The notes: generated from the sequence alone by a model not told the origin. Positions 8,703 through 17,459 are shown, counted from the stretch's first letter. The stretch is DNA of 39,808 nt from Clostridiales bacterium (GCA_003551965.1 PUOC01000166.1:1-39808), one strand, 5' to 3'. Numbers and translations are program-made.

Positions 8703-8750
8703 CTCCCTTTGGACTAAACGGCCCCAGAGATGTCTCTGGAGCAGGGTCAA
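8703..8750 (-). promoter_or_regulatory. Candidate S6-S18 autoregulatory leader hairpin
   Basis: In the rpsF 5' leader, a 7-bp stem CCAGAGA/TCTCTGG with a 2-base loop is followed by GGCCG. Many bacterial rpsF leaders carry a hairpin with a conserved CCG that mimics the 16S rRNA site for S6-S18. The CCG and its place fit; a weak outer pairing TTGAC/GTCCAA can be drawn. No T run follows, so it is not a terminator. Confidence 0.4.
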
Positions 8751-8753
8751 TTC

Positions 8754-8783
8754 ATTATAGCACTGCCCCTGTGGCGGTGTCAA
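8754..8783 (-). promoter_or_regulatory. Consensus sigma-A promoter of the rpsF-ssb-rpsR operon
   Basis: On the minus strand, TTGACA (8783-8778) and TATAAT (8759-8754) are both perfect, 18 bases apart, with an extended -10 (TGC before TATAAT). The -35 box contains the TGA stop codon of ychF. It drives the ribosomal protein operon about 65 bases downstream. Confidence 0.92.
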
Positions 8784-9871
8784 ACATTGAAGCGGAACAA
8801 GACGACATCGCCGTCCTGCATGACATAGTCGCGCCCTTCCGAACGCAGCAGTCCTTCTTCCTTGGCCTTGACAAACGAACCTTTCTCCAGAAGTGTCTGC
8901 CATGGAATAACCTCGGCCCGGATAAAGCCGCGCTCCATATCACTGTGGATCACTCCCGCCGCCTGCTGGGCCTTGGTGCCGGCAGGTATGTTCCACGCCC
9001 TGGTCTCGGGACCCTTAACCGTATAGAAGGTGATAAGATTCAACAACTCCTTGCCGGCACGGATGACCTTGTGCAGCCCTGGTTCATCAAGCCCCAAATC
9101 GGTTTGGATCTCCAGGGCATCTTCACCCTCTAGCTCTGCGATCTCGGCTTCAATCTCCGCGCACAGAGTGATAAATCCGGCATCCCGCTGTGATGACCAT
9201 TCTCTAAGCGGTTCCAGAAGCGTTTCCGTCGCGGCAGATGGGTCCGGGATATCTTCATCTCCAACATTGGCAAGGTACAAGATCGGTTTGGACGTCAAAA
9301 GCGGCAGATCCTGCGGCACTGCTGCATCCGATTGCCGGATGGGTCTGCCCTCATTCAGAACAGCCTCTACTTTCTCCAGCCGCACCAATTCTTCTCTATA
9401 TCTCCTCTCGCCGGTCTTCAACATCTTTTCGGTCCGTTGATACCGGTTTGCCAACGTCTGCAGATCGGACAGGATCAGTTCTGTCTCGACGATTTCCGCT
9501 TCTTGCATCGGATCAGGATCACCCAGGCTGTGGGCCACATTGCTGTCTTCGAAGACCCGCACAACCTGGATTACTGCATCAACATTGCGAATATGTGCTA
9601 GAAACTGATTACCCAGACCTTCCCCTTTGCTTGCCCCCTTCACCAAACCGGCAATATCGACGAACTCTATGACGGCTGGGGTACACGTCTGGGGCTGGGT
9701 CACTGCAGCGATCTTCTCTAGCCGGCCGTCGGGCACTGGCACCGTTCCCACGTTAGGATCGATAGTGCAGAAAGGATAATTGGCTGCAGGTACACCGGCC
9801 TGGGTCAGTGCGTTGAACAGGGTGGACTTCCCGACGTTGGGCAGACCAATGATTCCGAGTTGGAGGGCCAT
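8780..9871 (-). CDS. ychF: Redox-regulated ATPase/GTPase YchF (OLA1 family)
   Basis: A universally conserved Obg-related NTPase that prefers ATP, associates with ribosomes and modulates stress responses. The 363-residue length is exact for the family. The P loop GLPNVGKST lies near residues 9-17, the G3 motif DIAGLVKGAS near 68-77, and the C-terminal TGS domain holds TFYTVKGPETRAW and ends in the family-typical VMQDGDVVLFRFNV. It stands alone, divergent from the queT-like gene, and its stop overlaps the promoter of the rpsF operon. Confidence 0.97.
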   Translation of the reverse strand: MALQLGIIGLPNVGKSTLFNALTQAGVPAANYPFCTIDPNVGTVPVPDGRLEKIAAVTQPQTCTPAVIEFVDIAGLVKGASKGEGLGNQFLAHIRNVDAVIQVVRVFEDSNVAHSLGDPDPMQEAEIVETELILSDLQTLANRYQRTEKMLKTGERRYREELVRLEKVEAVLNEGRPIRQSDAAVPQDLPLLTSKPILYLANVGDEDIPDPSAATETLLEPLREWSSQRDAGFITLCAEIEAEIAELEGEDALEIQTDLGLDEPGLHKVIRAGKELLNLITFYTVKGPETRAWNIPAGTKAQQAAGVIHSDMERGFIRAEVIPWQTLLEKGSFVKAKEEGLLRSEGRDYVMQDGDVVLFRFNV

Positions 9872-9976
9872 AGAAATTCACATCCCTTTTTCGAAGTGAA
9901 GAGGTAATTACATCTTTCCATCGAATACTGTTACCGCTGCCCCACCCATCCACATTGTGTTATAGGAGGTTTTCCC

Positions 9977-10438
9977 GTGTCTCAAAAGCTTGCCCGGGCG
10001 GGCTTGATAGCCGCCATCTATGTGGCACTGGTATTTGTTCTGCGGCCAATCAGTTTCGGTCCCATCCAGCTGCGCGTGGCCGAGGCCTTAACCCTGCTTC
10101 CGATTCTGTTTCCGGAAGCCATTGGCGGACTCTATGTCGGCGTTCTTCTGGCGAACATCCTGGGTGGTCTGGGTCCATGGGACATTTTTGGAGGAAGTGC
10201 TGTCACGCTCTTAGCCGCCTATGTCACATACCGTTACCGCAGGAGCTGGATTGCCTATGCTTCGCCTATCGTTTTCAACGCCTTTCTGATCAGCCTCTAT
10301 CTGCACTACATCTTTGAACTTCCCTATTGGCCAATGGTAGGGAGTATCGGCATCAGCCAAACCATTGTAGTGCTGGGATTGGGTCTTCCTCTTCTCCGTC
10401 TTCTGAAGAAGCGCTATGTGCCGCAATCTGGGCATTGA
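9977..10438 (+). CDS. QueT-family membrane protein, probable queuosine-precursor transporter S component
   Basis: The 153-residue protein has about five hydrophobic helices and opens with RAGLIAAIYVALVF, then PIQLRVAEALTLLPILFPEAIGG, which is characteristic of QueT/DUF988 proteins. These are substrate-binding (S) components of ECF transporters, thought to import queuosine precursors. The start is GTG with an excellent AGGAGGT site. I looked for a preQ1 riboswitch in the 105-base leader and did not find a convincing one. No ECF ATPase or T component is nearby; group II S components share an energising module encoded elsewhere. Confidence 0.8.
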   Translation: MSQKLARAGLIAAIYVALVFVLRPISFGPIQLRVAEALTLLPILFPEAIGGLYVGVLLANILGGLGPWDIFGGSAVTLLAAYVTYRYRRSWIAYASPIVFNAFLISLYLHYIFELPYWPMVGSIGISQTIVVLGLGLPLLRLLKKRYVPQSGH

Positions 10439-10454
10439 CTTGAAACTACGCTCT

Positions 10455-10643
10455 CTAGGAGGGGCTTTCATCTGAGAGCCTCTTTTTGATCTGCCGCAGC
10501 AGTTTTTCCCTTGGAACTAATACAATCCGCTGGCACCCCGTACAGCGTATACGGACATCGACCCCGGTTTTCCTGACTTCCCACACACTGCTCCCACACG
10601 GGTGCGCTTTGCGCAGCTGGATTTTCTCCCCAACGGTAAGCAT
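10455..10643 (-). CDS. DUF951 small zinc-ribbon-like protein
   Basis: A 62-residue protein of the DUF951 family, common in Bacillota next to ychF, mscS, parB or rpsF. Typical residues are seen: an N-terminal VGEKIQLRKAHPCGSSVWEV, then RIRCTGCQRIVLVPR with a CxxC pair that with the earlier cysteine may bind metal. Function is unknown. The ATG at 10643 is chosen because it has an AAAGGGGAG site and gives the family length; longer in-frame extensions lack homology. Its last codons overlap the convergent terminator of the queT-like gene. Confidence 0.85.
   Translation of the reverse strand: MLTVGEKIQLRKAHPCGSSVWEVRKTGVDVRIRCTGCQRIVLVPREKLLRQIKKRLSDESPS
10457..10487 (+). terminator. Intrinsic terminator of the queT-like gene
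   Basis: GGCTTTC/GAGAGCC stem with ATCT loop, extended outward by A/G-rich to T-rich pairing, and five T at 10483-10487. It lies inside the 3' coding end of the convergent DUF951 gene. Confidence 0.8.
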
Positions 10644-11051
10644 GGCTGCTCCCCTTTCCCATGGTTTGCCGGATATGCACTGGTGTTCGCGGTAGCTCAT
10701 GGCAATGCTCCCCAATGCGCACCTGGCCTATCGGCACTGCCAGAGCGGCCGATCCAGAAGCCGGTTTTAGGACCGCACTGCAAACCGGACGGCAGGTCAA
10801 CTTAAGTGTATCTTATCATATGTGTGGCCTTGGGTGTTCACTGGAATGGAATTTTGACAGCCTGTGCCCCATGCTTTTCTCAGCGCCATGCTGAAAAAAG
10901 GTTGCCCAATGTTTGAGCATTCATAGGACCACAGCCCTCGCCGTTTCGTCAATCCAGGGACATGAAAACTCGCAGCGAAAAAGAAAAGGGGTTTCCCTAA
11001 GAGCAGCGAACAGTCTAGAGGAGACTTTAATAAAGAAAGGAAGATGCGTTC
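10644..11051. other. Intergenic region between DUF951 and the parvulin gene
   Basis: No convincing gene in 408 bases. A TTGACA lies at 10854-10859 on the plus strand, but no good -10 box follows. Two direct copies of GCAGCGAA (10972-10979 and 11003-11010) are 31 bases apart, close to three helical turns. An AAAGGAAG ribosome site at 11036-11043 serves the downstream gene. Confidence 0.5.
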
Positions 11052-11939
11052 TTGAGATTACCTCGTTTTCTAGTCCATTGTGCAGTTATTGGTCTGACTG
11101 CCGTATTGGCCCTTAGCGGTGCGGCTTTGGCCGATGATGATGTTGTGGCGACGGTTGCCGGAGAGGACATTACACGGGCTGAGTTTATCGATGCCTTAGA
11201 GGAGCAGGCCGGAGGCATGATTCTTCAGCAGATGATCATGGAACGGCTGCTTGAGCAGCGGAAGCAGGAGTTGGGTGTGGAGCTCACCGACGAAGATTTT
11301 GAGGAGTTCATGGGCCGAATTGTACAGCAGCTCGGCGGTCCGCAAGGCCTGCAGCAGTTCCTTATGGAAAATCAGATGACCATGGAGCAGCTGGAGGAAC
11401 AGATATACTTCAACATGCTCTTGACCGAATTGGCCGAAGCAGAGGTCGACGTGACCGATGAAGAAATTGAAGAATACTTCGAGGAGAACAAAGAACAGTT
11501 CGATGTACCGGAGCAGATTAAGGCCAGCCATATCTTAGTGGATACAAGGGAAGAGGCTGAAGAGCTGAAGCTGCGGGTCGAGGCGGGTGAAGACTTCGCC
11601 GAATTGGCTGCAGAGCATTCCCTGGATCCTGGCTCCGGCCCACAGGGCGGTGATCTTGGATTCTTTGGACGCGGTATGATGGTGCCGGAGTTTGAGGACA
11701 CAGCCTTTGTCATGGATATCAGCGAGATGGATATTACTGAAAGCGACTTTGGCTGGCACCTGATCAAGGTGACCGACAAAACCGAGGCCAAAGAAGCCGA
11801 TCTAGAAGACAGCTATGATCATGTCCGCCGTCAGCTCGTGCAAGAAAGGGCCATGGACCCCAACAGCTATATGCAGCTGCTGCAGCAGGAAGCAGAATTG
11901 GAAATTCACGACGATCGCTATGATTTCTTGGGCTTCTAG
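11052..11939 (+). CDS. Secreted parvulin-type peptidyl-prolyl isomerase (PrsA/SurA-like)
   Basis: Extracytoplasmic foldase that isomerises X-Pro bonds in exported proteins. The 295-residue protein starts with a signal peptide (residues 1-27) ending ALSGAALA before DDD, a signal peptidase I type site with no lipobox cysteine, so unlike Bacillus PrsA it is not a lipoprotein. Residues 30-145 form an acidic SurA/PrsA-type N-terminal helical domain. The parvulin domain at about 150-250 has KASHILV, DFAELAAEHSLDPGS, GGDLGFFGRG and GWHLIKV. The start is TTG at 11052 after an AAAGGAAG site. It stands alone with its own terminator. The protein is very acidic, rich in Glu and Asp. Confidence 0.9.
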   Translation: MRLPRFLVHCAVIGLTAVLALSGAALADDDVVATVAGEDITRAEFIDALEEQAGGMILQQMIMERLLEQRKQELGVELTDEDFEEFMGRIVQQLGGPQGLQQFLMENQMTMEQLEEQIYFNMLLTELAEAEVDVTDEEIEEYFEENKEQFDVPEQIKASHILVDTREEAEELKLRVEAGEDFAELAAEHSLDPGSGPQGGDLGFFGRGMMVPEFEDTAFVMDISEMDITESDFGWHLIKVTDKTEAKEADLEDSYDHVRRQLVQERAMDPNSYMQLLQQEAELEIHDDRYDFLGF

Positions 11940-11957
11940 TCAAATCAGGGGTAAGGC

Positions 11958-11987
11958 AAGCGCTCTGCCAATAGGCAGAGCGCTTTT
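11958..11987 (+). terminator. Intrinsic terminator of the parvulin gene
   Basis: Perfect 12-bp stem AAGCGCTCTGCC (11958-11969) with GGCAGAGCGCTT (11974-11985), loop AATA, then TTTT. It touches the stop of the convergent lipM and its reverse strand also has T residues, so it may serve both directions. Confidence 0.92.
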
Positions 11988-12795
11988 AAGATCTTCGGTT
12001 CCACTGCTCTGTTTGATACTTCTCCCGCCGAAGGCATTCAATGCGTCCCTTTTCATGATGGGAGAGAGGAATTTCGGTCAATGTCATCTGATAGGAATCC
12101 TCAAAACCTGCAGCCAAACTGCTCGCCAGAGTATCAAAACCAGGCATCGGATCTAGAAACGGCTTCAAGCTTCCGGCTTTGCCAGCCAAGAGGCGCCGGG
12201 TTACATCCCGCCGCCGTTCATTGGAGAAACGCATCACCTGCAGCAGACGCTCCAGATCAAAGTCCAGCAGGACAGACCCGTGCTGAAGCAGTACGCCGTC
12301 TCGACGCACTTGGGCACTGCCTACGACTTTGCGTCCACCCACCAGTAGCTCATAGCGGGATGGGCTGTCAAAACAGGCGGCTGTTTTCCCACGGCCGGCT
12401 TGATGGGACACGGGAGCAAACTCAGCCTCCACGCCCAGCTCTTTAAGACCTTGCAGCAGGCCCGCGCTCAGCCAGCGGTAGGAATTGGTCACCCCCTGCG
12501 GCAGCTGAGGATAGTCCAGTGGCAAAGCAAGGCAGTACGTTATTTCGTGTTCGTGCAATACCGCCCTTCCGCCGGTGGGGCGGCGGATCCACTGGATCCC
12601 CAGTTCTCGGCAGCCTTCTTCATTCACTTCACGGCTGAATTTTTGGAAATAGCCAATGGAGAGTGCCGGGGGATCCCAACGGTAAAAACGCAGCACCGGC
12701 CTGCTCTCTTGTTTTGCCTCCTCGGCCATGTATTCGTCTGCCGCCATGTTCCAGGCGGCGTCACCGGTTGCTCTAGGAATCAGACGCCAATTCAT
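11986..12795 (-). CDS. lipM: Octanoyl-[carrier protein]:protein octanoyltransferase LipM
   Basis: Transfers octanoate from acyl carrier protein to the lipoyl lysine of GcvH, the first step of de novo lipoylation. The 269-residue protein follows Bacillus subtilis LipM along its length: RFYRWDPPALSIGYFQ, RRPTGGRAVLHEHEITY, then the catalytic cysteine in CFDSPSRYEL and GGRKVVGSAQVRRDGVLLQHGS. Its cofactor-attaching target GcvH is encoded 5 kb upstream in the same block. The ATG overlaps the TGA of the preceding radical SAM gene (ATGA), giving translational coupling. Lipoate ligase LplA is a relative, but the C-F-D-x-P-S active site favours LipM. Confidence 0.93.
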   Translation of the reverse strand: MNWRLIPRATGDAAWNMAADEYMAEEAKQESRPVLRFYRWDPPALSIGYFQKFSREVNEEGCRELGIQWIRRPTGGRAVLHEHEITYCLALPLDYPQLPQGVTNSYRWLSAGLLQGLKELGVEAEFAPVSHQAGRGKTAACFDSPSRYELLVGGRKVVGSAQVRRDGVLLQHGSVLLDFDLERLLQVMRFSNERRRDVTRRLLAGKAGSLKPFLDPMPGFDTLASSLAAGFEDSYQMTLTEIPLSHHEKGRIECLRREKYQTEQWNRRS

Positions 12796-13709
12796 GGGCT
12801 GTTCTCCAATTCGCCCATGCAGCTATGGAACTCCTGGCCGCTGAGACGCCGCGGGAAGTTGTAAAGCACGCCCCCCGGCCTTTCATTATAATAGGGCCGA
12901 TTGCAGTCAGGGCAGCCCGGTGTTTCAAACGCTTCCGGCGATAGAGTGTCCTTCTCGGATTCGGAAAGCACCAGCCGGTCTTGGGTGTCAAACACAAGCC
13001 GACGATGGGGATCCTGTTTCAGTAAATAGAGCGCGGCTTGGACTCTGCGATACAAGCCCACCGGCGGTGGATTTTTCTCAGCCATCACCGTCCCGCGAAT
13101 GGGCGTAAAGGCAAACAGGGCCGTGTGAATGCCGTGACGCAGGGTCTGCTGCACACACTCCACCGCTTCTCGCTCTGTCTCGCCCATTCCGATGATCAGA
13201 TGGGTGCCGATCCTTCCTGGAAAGGCACGGGCCGCTTGGCAGAGCAAGGACCAAGTATCGTCCCACGAGCGGCCAACGGCGGCAGCCACTTCTCTTGTAC
13301 ACGCGTCCAGCGCGATGCTGACTCGGTCTGCACCGGCGTCGAGAACTCCCTTCACTTCGCCCAGCGACCCAGGCCGGCAAGATACACATACGGGGACCGT
13401 TATTTTGTGTTCTTGCAAGGCCGATAGCAGAAGGAGTATCGATGGGTACCATCCACTGCTATAGGATGCTTGGAAGCAAAGGCGTTTCAGCGGCGACGGA
13501 TTCGTCAGAGCCTGCAGCACCTCGGGCAGCGAATACTGCGGCCAGGTAATGCGCGACAGTCGAGCGCCTGTCCCGCTGCTCTGGGGGCAGAACGCGCATG
13601 CAGCTTCGCAGCGGCCTCCCGTCAAGAAATACCCCGTGGTTGGACGCACATCGCTTTGCAGGGGTTTAAGGCCGAGTACGTTGGCCGTTCCTGCGGAGAC
13701 TCGAATCAT
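12792..13709 (-). CDS. Radical SAM protein, probable subunit of two-component lipoyl synthase (LipS1/LipS2-like)
   Basis: A 305-residue radical SAM protein with the cluster motif CEAACAFC (CxxxCxxC) near residues 34-41 and a C-terminal GCPDCNRPYYNERPGG segment whose CxxC could bind an auxiliary Fe-S cluster. ATG at 13709 is chosen because it follows AAGGAG and overlaps the upstream TGA; the open frame before it lies inside the neighbouring gene. It is coupled by 4-base overlaps to both the other radical SAM gene and lipM. Paired radical SAM proteins LipS1 and LipS2 were shown in Thermococcus kodakarensis to replace LipA; the pairing with lipM and GcvH suggests the same here. Which of the two is S1 or S2 is not decided. 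Alternative: another biotin-synthase-like enzyme. Confidence 0.78.
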   Translation of the reverse strand: MIRVSAGTANVLGLKPLQSDVRPTTGYFLTGGRCEAACAFCPQSSGTGARLSRITWPQYSLPEVLQALTNPSPLKRLCFQASYSSGWYPSILLLLSALQEHKITVPVCVSCRPGSLGEVKGVLDAGADRVSIALDACTREVAAAVGRSWDDTWSLLCQAARAFPGRIGTHLIIGMGETEREAVECVQQTLRHGIHTALFAFTPIRGTVMAEKNPPPVGLYRRVQAALYLLKQDPHRRLVFDTQDRLVLSESEKDTLSPEAFETPGCPDCNRPYYNERPGGVLYNFPRRLSGQEFHSCMGELENSP

Positions 13710-14602
13710 AGGCTGCAGCACTCCTTTTCTTCCTGGACATGGGAATAGATTTTGGCAGCCCATTGGCGCGCCAGCGGCGTCGGATGCACAATTCGGTCGA
13801 CCCCAGCGGCGACGGCCAGCGCGTCGAGCCAATAACGGTACCGGCCGGCAGGACGCATGCACCCGAGGCTGATGGTCGTCTTCGGGAACATTCGCCTCGC
13901 TGCCGCCAGCAGTTCCGCAGTTTGTCCCAGGTTAGGGGGCTTGCGCTGGGCAAACCGTGTGCCTGGTGTCGGCACAAAAACGATGAACGCCAGAGCCTCT
14001 GCCCCTTCCCGCTGCAGGCATTCCAAAGCCTTGTATTCACCGCCTAATTTCCCTCCATGTAAGCCGATGCAGATGTGGGGAATGACGGCCGTTGCCTTCT
14101 TCAGACTGCGGTAGGTGCGCAGGTAATCGTCGGGACTCGCCGGCAGGCCGTAGACGTTGTCAATGGTTTCCTGATCCCAGACGAAATCAAAACTGACCAC
14201 GTCGGCGAGATCGGCCAGTGCCGGAAGGTCTTCGTCCCGCACCAAACCCACATGAAAGTTTAGGCGGCGACTTCTATCTTGCTGCTTCCAGGCGGTCAAT
14301 TCGTCTTTATAGCGATGAAACGGCACCCGGCCAAAGGAGTCGCATCCACCGCTCACCAGCAGACTGCTGCTGTTGATGCCGCTATAGAAAGGCAGCATCC
14401 CTTCCAGATAGTGACCGTTGCAGTGTCCGCACTGCAGCGAACAGGTAGCGGTGCAGCGGACGGCGGTGGTATTCTCAGGATAGACAAATGCAATTCGATC
14501 GCAACAGCTTCTGCTATCGAGGGGCCTTCGCCATAGTTCGGGACGATAGGGCCACTGCCATTGTGGGGGCAGCTGCTGGTAGATGGTGGTGAAGACGTCC
14601 AT
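13706..14602 (-). CDS. Radical SAM protein, partner subunit of LipS1/LipS2-like lipoyl synthase
   Basis: A 298-residue radical SAM protein with CSLQCGHC near residues 54-61, preceded four residues earlier by another cysteine. The rest resembles biotin synthase-like enzymes: SGGCDSFGRVPF, VVSFDFVWDQETI, IGLHGGKLGGE, FVPTPGTRF and LGCMRPAGRYR. It ends in ECCSL, two more cysteines. ATG at 14602 is chosen over the in-frame GTG at 14611 because GGAG lies eight bases before the ATG and would touch the GTG. First gene of the two-radical-SAM-lipM cluster, directly after the glycine cleavage operon. The proposed job is sulfur insertion into octanoyl-GcvH with its neighbour; this is context inference. 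Confidence 0.78.
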   Translation of the reverse strand: MDVFTTIYQQLPPQWQWPYRPELWRRPLDSRSCCDRIAFVYPENTTAVRCTATCSLQCGHCNGHYLEGMLPFYSGINSSSLLVSGGCDSFGRVPFHRYKDELTAWKQQDRSRRLNFHVGLVRDEDLPALADLADVVSFDFVWDQETIDNVYGLPASPDDYLRTYRSLKKATAVIPHICIGLHGGKLGGEYKALECLQREGAEALAFIVFVPTPGTRFAQRKPPNLGQTAELLAAARRMFPKTTISLGCMRPAGRYRYWLDALAVAAGVDRIVHPTPLARQWAAKIYSHVQEEKECCSL

Positions 14603-14614
14603 GGCATTCACTCC

Positions 14615-14640
14615 AAAAGAGCTGGGCGCCTGCCCAGCTC
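14615..14640 (-). terminator. Hairpin with short T run between gcvPB and the radical SAM genes
   Basis: Perfect 9-bp stem GAGCTGGGC/GCCCAGCTC with 4-base loop (14619-14640), followed on the minus strand by TTTT and at once by GGAG, the ribosome site of the next gene. It could be a partial terminator, an attenuator or an mRNA-stabilising hairpin that sets lower expression of the lipoylation genes than of gcv. Confidence 0.65.
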
Positions 14641-14644
14641 AAGT

Positions 14645-16111
14645 CTAATGCTCCGGTGTCCAGCGCAGTATGGGCTTCCTGGCCGCCTGCGCCTCGTCCA
14701 GCCTCCGAACGGGCGTTTCATAGGGCGCATTGCAGACCACGTCCGGAGATTCCTCAGCCTCCCGTGCAATCTCCTTCATGGCCCCAATGAATGTATCGAG
14801 GGTTGTCAAGGTTTCCGTTTCGGTCGGCTCCACCATGATGGACTCCTCTACGTTTAAAGGAAAGTATACCGTTGGTGCATGGACACCATAGTCGAGAAGG
14901 CGCTTGGCCACATCCATGGTGCGAACTCCGTGCGCTTTCTGCCGACTGCCCGATAGCACAAATTCGTGCATGCAGTGCCGGTCGTAAGGCAGTTCGTAGT
15001 ACGGCTGCAGGTTTCGCATCAGATAGTTCGCATGCAGGACCGCCGTTTCACTGACGTCTTTTAGGCCCTGCTCGCCGAGGGAACGGATGTAGGCATAAGC
15101 CCTGACCAAAACACCGAAATTCCCATAGAACGATTTCACTCGGCCAATGCTTTGACTGGGCCGTTTAAAGAAGAACTCGCCATGTTGCTCCGCCACAATG
15201 GGTTCCGGGAGGAAGGGGGCTAGCCGCTGGGAGACAGCAATAGGACCCGATCCGGGACCTCCTCCTCCATGGGGGGTGGAAAATGTCTTGTGGAGATTGA
15301 AGTGAACGATGTCAAAGCCCATATCGCCAGCGCGGACGTATCCCATAATGGCATTGGCGTTGGCTCCATCATAATATAGCAAACCTCCGGCTTCATGGAT
15401 GATTTTCTGGATTTCGCAGATATTTTCATCAAACAGGCCCAACGTGTTGGGATTCGTCAGCATAAGCCCCGCTGTCTGGGGTCCAACCATGGCTCGAAGG
15501 GCATCCACATCCACGCCGCCCCTGTCATCGGACGGGACCTCCCGCACTTGATAGTTAACCATCTTGGCGCTGGCCGGATTGGTGCCATGGGCAGAATCCG
15601 GAATGATCATCTCCTTGCGCATCCCGTCTTCGCCATTGGCCTTGTGAAACGCCCGCATAATCATAAGTCCAGTCAACTCACCATGGGCACCTGCCGCTGG
15701 CTGAAGTGTTGTCTCATGCAGGCCGGCGAGATCGGAAAGATAGCTCTGCAGGCGGTGCATCAAAGCCAAAGCACCTTGAACCGTTTCCGCGGGCTGGTAG
15801 GGGTGGAGGTGCATATAGCCCGACATGCGGGCACAGTCTTCGTTGACCTTGGGGTTGTACTTCATGGTACAGGAACCCAAAGGATAAAACCCGACGTCAA
15901 CACCGTGGTTTAACCGCGACAAGCCGGTGAAGTGACGCACCACTTCCACCTCGCTGACTTCAGGCAGCTGGGGGGGCTGTTGGCGCTGGTGCTCAGCGGG
16001 GATGAGTTCGTCCAATGCTGTCTCCGGAACATCCAATGCCGGATATCGATAGCCTCGCCGGCCCCGGGAAGAATGTTCGAAAATCAACGGTATCTGTGAT
16101 CGTGTGGCCAT
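14645..16111 (-). CDS. gcvPB: Glycine dehydrogenase (decarboxylating) subunit 2
   Basis: PLP-binding subunit of the two-part P protein, which decarboxylates glycine and passes aminomethyl to lipoyl-GcvH. The 488-residue protein has the PLP lysine in [19 protein letters not shown], the [11 protein letters not shown] motif near residue 80 and [11 protein letters not shown]. The start is ATG at 16111, overlapping the gcvPA stop as TGATG with AGGAGGG eight bases before; the GTG six bases earlier is too close to that site. Last of gcvT-gcvH-gcvPA-gcvPB. Confidence 0.97.
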   Translation of the reverse strand: MATRSQIPLIFEHSSRGRRGYRYPALDVPETALDELIPAEHQRQQPPQLPEVSEVEVVRHFTGLSRLNHGVDVGFYPLGSCTMKYNPKVNEDCARMSGYMHLHPYQPAETVQGALALMHRLQSYLSDLAGLHETTLQPAAGAHGELTGLMIMRAFHKANGEDGMRKEMIIPDSAHGTNPASAKMVNYQVREVPSDDRGGVDVDALRAMVGPQTAGLMLTNPNTLGLFDENICEIQKIIHEAGGLLYYDGANANAIMGYVRAGDMGFDIVHFNLHKTFSTPHGGGGPGSGPIAVSQRLAPFLPEPIVAEQHGEFFFKRPSQSIGRVKSFYGNFGVLVRAYAYIRSLGEQGLKDVSETAVLHANYLMRNLQPYYELPYDRHCMHEFVLSGSRQKAHGVRTMDVAKRLLDYGVHAPTVYFPLNVEESIMVEPTETETLTTLDTFIGAMKEIAREAEESPDVVCNAPYETPVRRLDEAQAARKPILRWTPEH

Positions 16112-17457
16112 CAGCACAGCCCTCCTAGAACATGCACAAATCGATCAATCTCTTCCTTTGTGCGCGCTTCGGTCACCGACAACAGCACACAGGAATCCAA
16201 GTCCTCATGGTATTGGCCCAGCGGCAGGCCGCCCAAGAATCCGTACTCCAACAAACGTTTGTTCACCTCGGCCCAGTTGACATCGGCGGCTGCCACAAAC
16301 TCTCGGAACGACGGAGCCGAAAATGCCGTTTTGATGCCTATGTCCTTCAGGCACTGTTTGAGATAAGTCGCTTTCTGCAGGCATTGGTAAGCAGCTTCCC
16401 TAAGACCTTCTGGCCCTAACACACATAGATGAACCGCCCCGGCCAGGGCATTAAGTGCCTGGTTAGAACATATATTCGAAGTTGCCTTTTCTCGGCGAAT
16501 GTGCTGCTCCCGAGTCTGCATGGTTAGCACAAAACCGCGCTTTCCGTCTAGGTCCTGGGTCTGGCCGACAATGCGTCCGGGCATACGCCGCACCAATTTG
16601 GTTCCCCGGCAGGCGAAGAAACCAAAGGATGGGCCTCCGTATGCCATAGCATTTCCTAAGGGCTGGCCGTCGCCAACCACGATATCTGCTCCCACCGCGC
16701 CGGGCGACTGCAGCAAGCCCATGGCCACAGGATCCACCGCCATGACAAAGAGCCCTTTCCGGTCATGGATCCATTGGGACAGTTCTTCGACGGGCTCGAG
16801 CAGCCCAAAGAAGTTTGGGTAAGGTGCAACCACACACGCAGCGTCGCTGCCCAAGTCGTCTGTCAGCGCTGTCAGATCCACAGTCCCGGCCTCGCCGTCG
16901 AACGGCAGGATCTCCACATGGATATCTTGGCTTTCTAGGTAGAGCTTCACCACATCGATCCACTCGGGATGCAGTGTGGCCGGAAGGACTACCTTCTGCC
17001 TGCGGGCGGCATTGCATGCCATGAGGCATGCTTCGGCCAATGCCGTTGCTCCGTCGTACATGGAAGCATTGGCTGCATCCATGCCGGTAAGTTCCGCAAT
17101 GAGAGTCTGGAACTCAAAGATGGCCTGAAGAACCCCTTGACTGATCTCCGCTTGGTACGGCGTATAAGCCGTGAGAAACTCTCCGCGCTGGGTGACATGG
17201 TTGACAACCGCGGGGATGAGATGATCGTAGGCGCCGGCTCCCATGAAAGACACTAAAGCCTGTGTGTCTTGGTTTTGGCTTGCCAGTTCCTGCATGTGCC
17301 GCAGAAGCTGACTCTCGGCCAACGGTTCCGGGAGAACGCGAGAAGGATCCGAACGAATATGGGAAGGTATGGCTTGGAATAGTTCTTCCAGCGATTGAAT
17401 CCCGAGCGCAGCCAGCATCCTTTCCCGTTCTTCCTGCGTGGTGGGGATATATCGCAA
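16111..17457 (-). CDS. gcvPA: Glycine dehydrogenase (decarboxylating) subunit 1
   Basis: N-terminal-half subunit of the split P protein, forming an alpha2beta2 enzyme with GcvPB. The 448-residue protein shows [42 protein letters not shown] and [23 protein letters not shown], split here by standard GcvPA features. The start is TTG at 17457, seven bases after GGAGG; no ATG nearby gives the conserved N terminus. The split form is usual in Bacillota, archaea and Thermotogae. Confidence 0.97.
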   Translation of the reverse strand: MRYIPTTQEERERMLAALGIQSLEELFQAIPSHIRSDPSRVLPEPLAESQLLRHMQELASQNQDTQALVSFMGAGAYDHLIPAVVNHVTQRGEFLTAYTPYQAEISQGVLQAIFEFQTLIAELTGMDAANASMYDGATALAEACLMACNAARRQKVVLPATLHPEWIDVVKLYLESQDIHVEILPFDGEAGTVDLTALTDDLGSDAACVVAPYPNFFGLLEPVEELSQWIHDRKGLFVMAVDPVAMGLLQSPGAVGADIVVGDGQPLGNAMAYGGPSFGFFACRGTKLVRRMPGRIVGQTQDLDGKRGFVLTMQTREQHIRREKATSNICSNQALNALAGAVHLCVLGPEGLREAAYQCLQKATYLKQCLKDIGIKTAFSAPSFREFVAAADVNWAEVNKRLLEYGFLGGLPLGQYHEDLDSCVLLSVTEARTKEEIDRFVHVLGGLC

Positions 17458-17459
17458 TC

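Noticed and set aside
9890-9976. Possible preQ1 riboswitch before the queT-like gene
   Set aside because: GAAGAGG and CTTTCC can be paired only with mismatches, and the A-rich tail and CTA core of preQ1-I are missing.
11986-12795. Lipoate-protein ligase LplA
   Set aside because: The cysteine in CFDSPS and overall match follow LipM; ligases lack this nucleophile.
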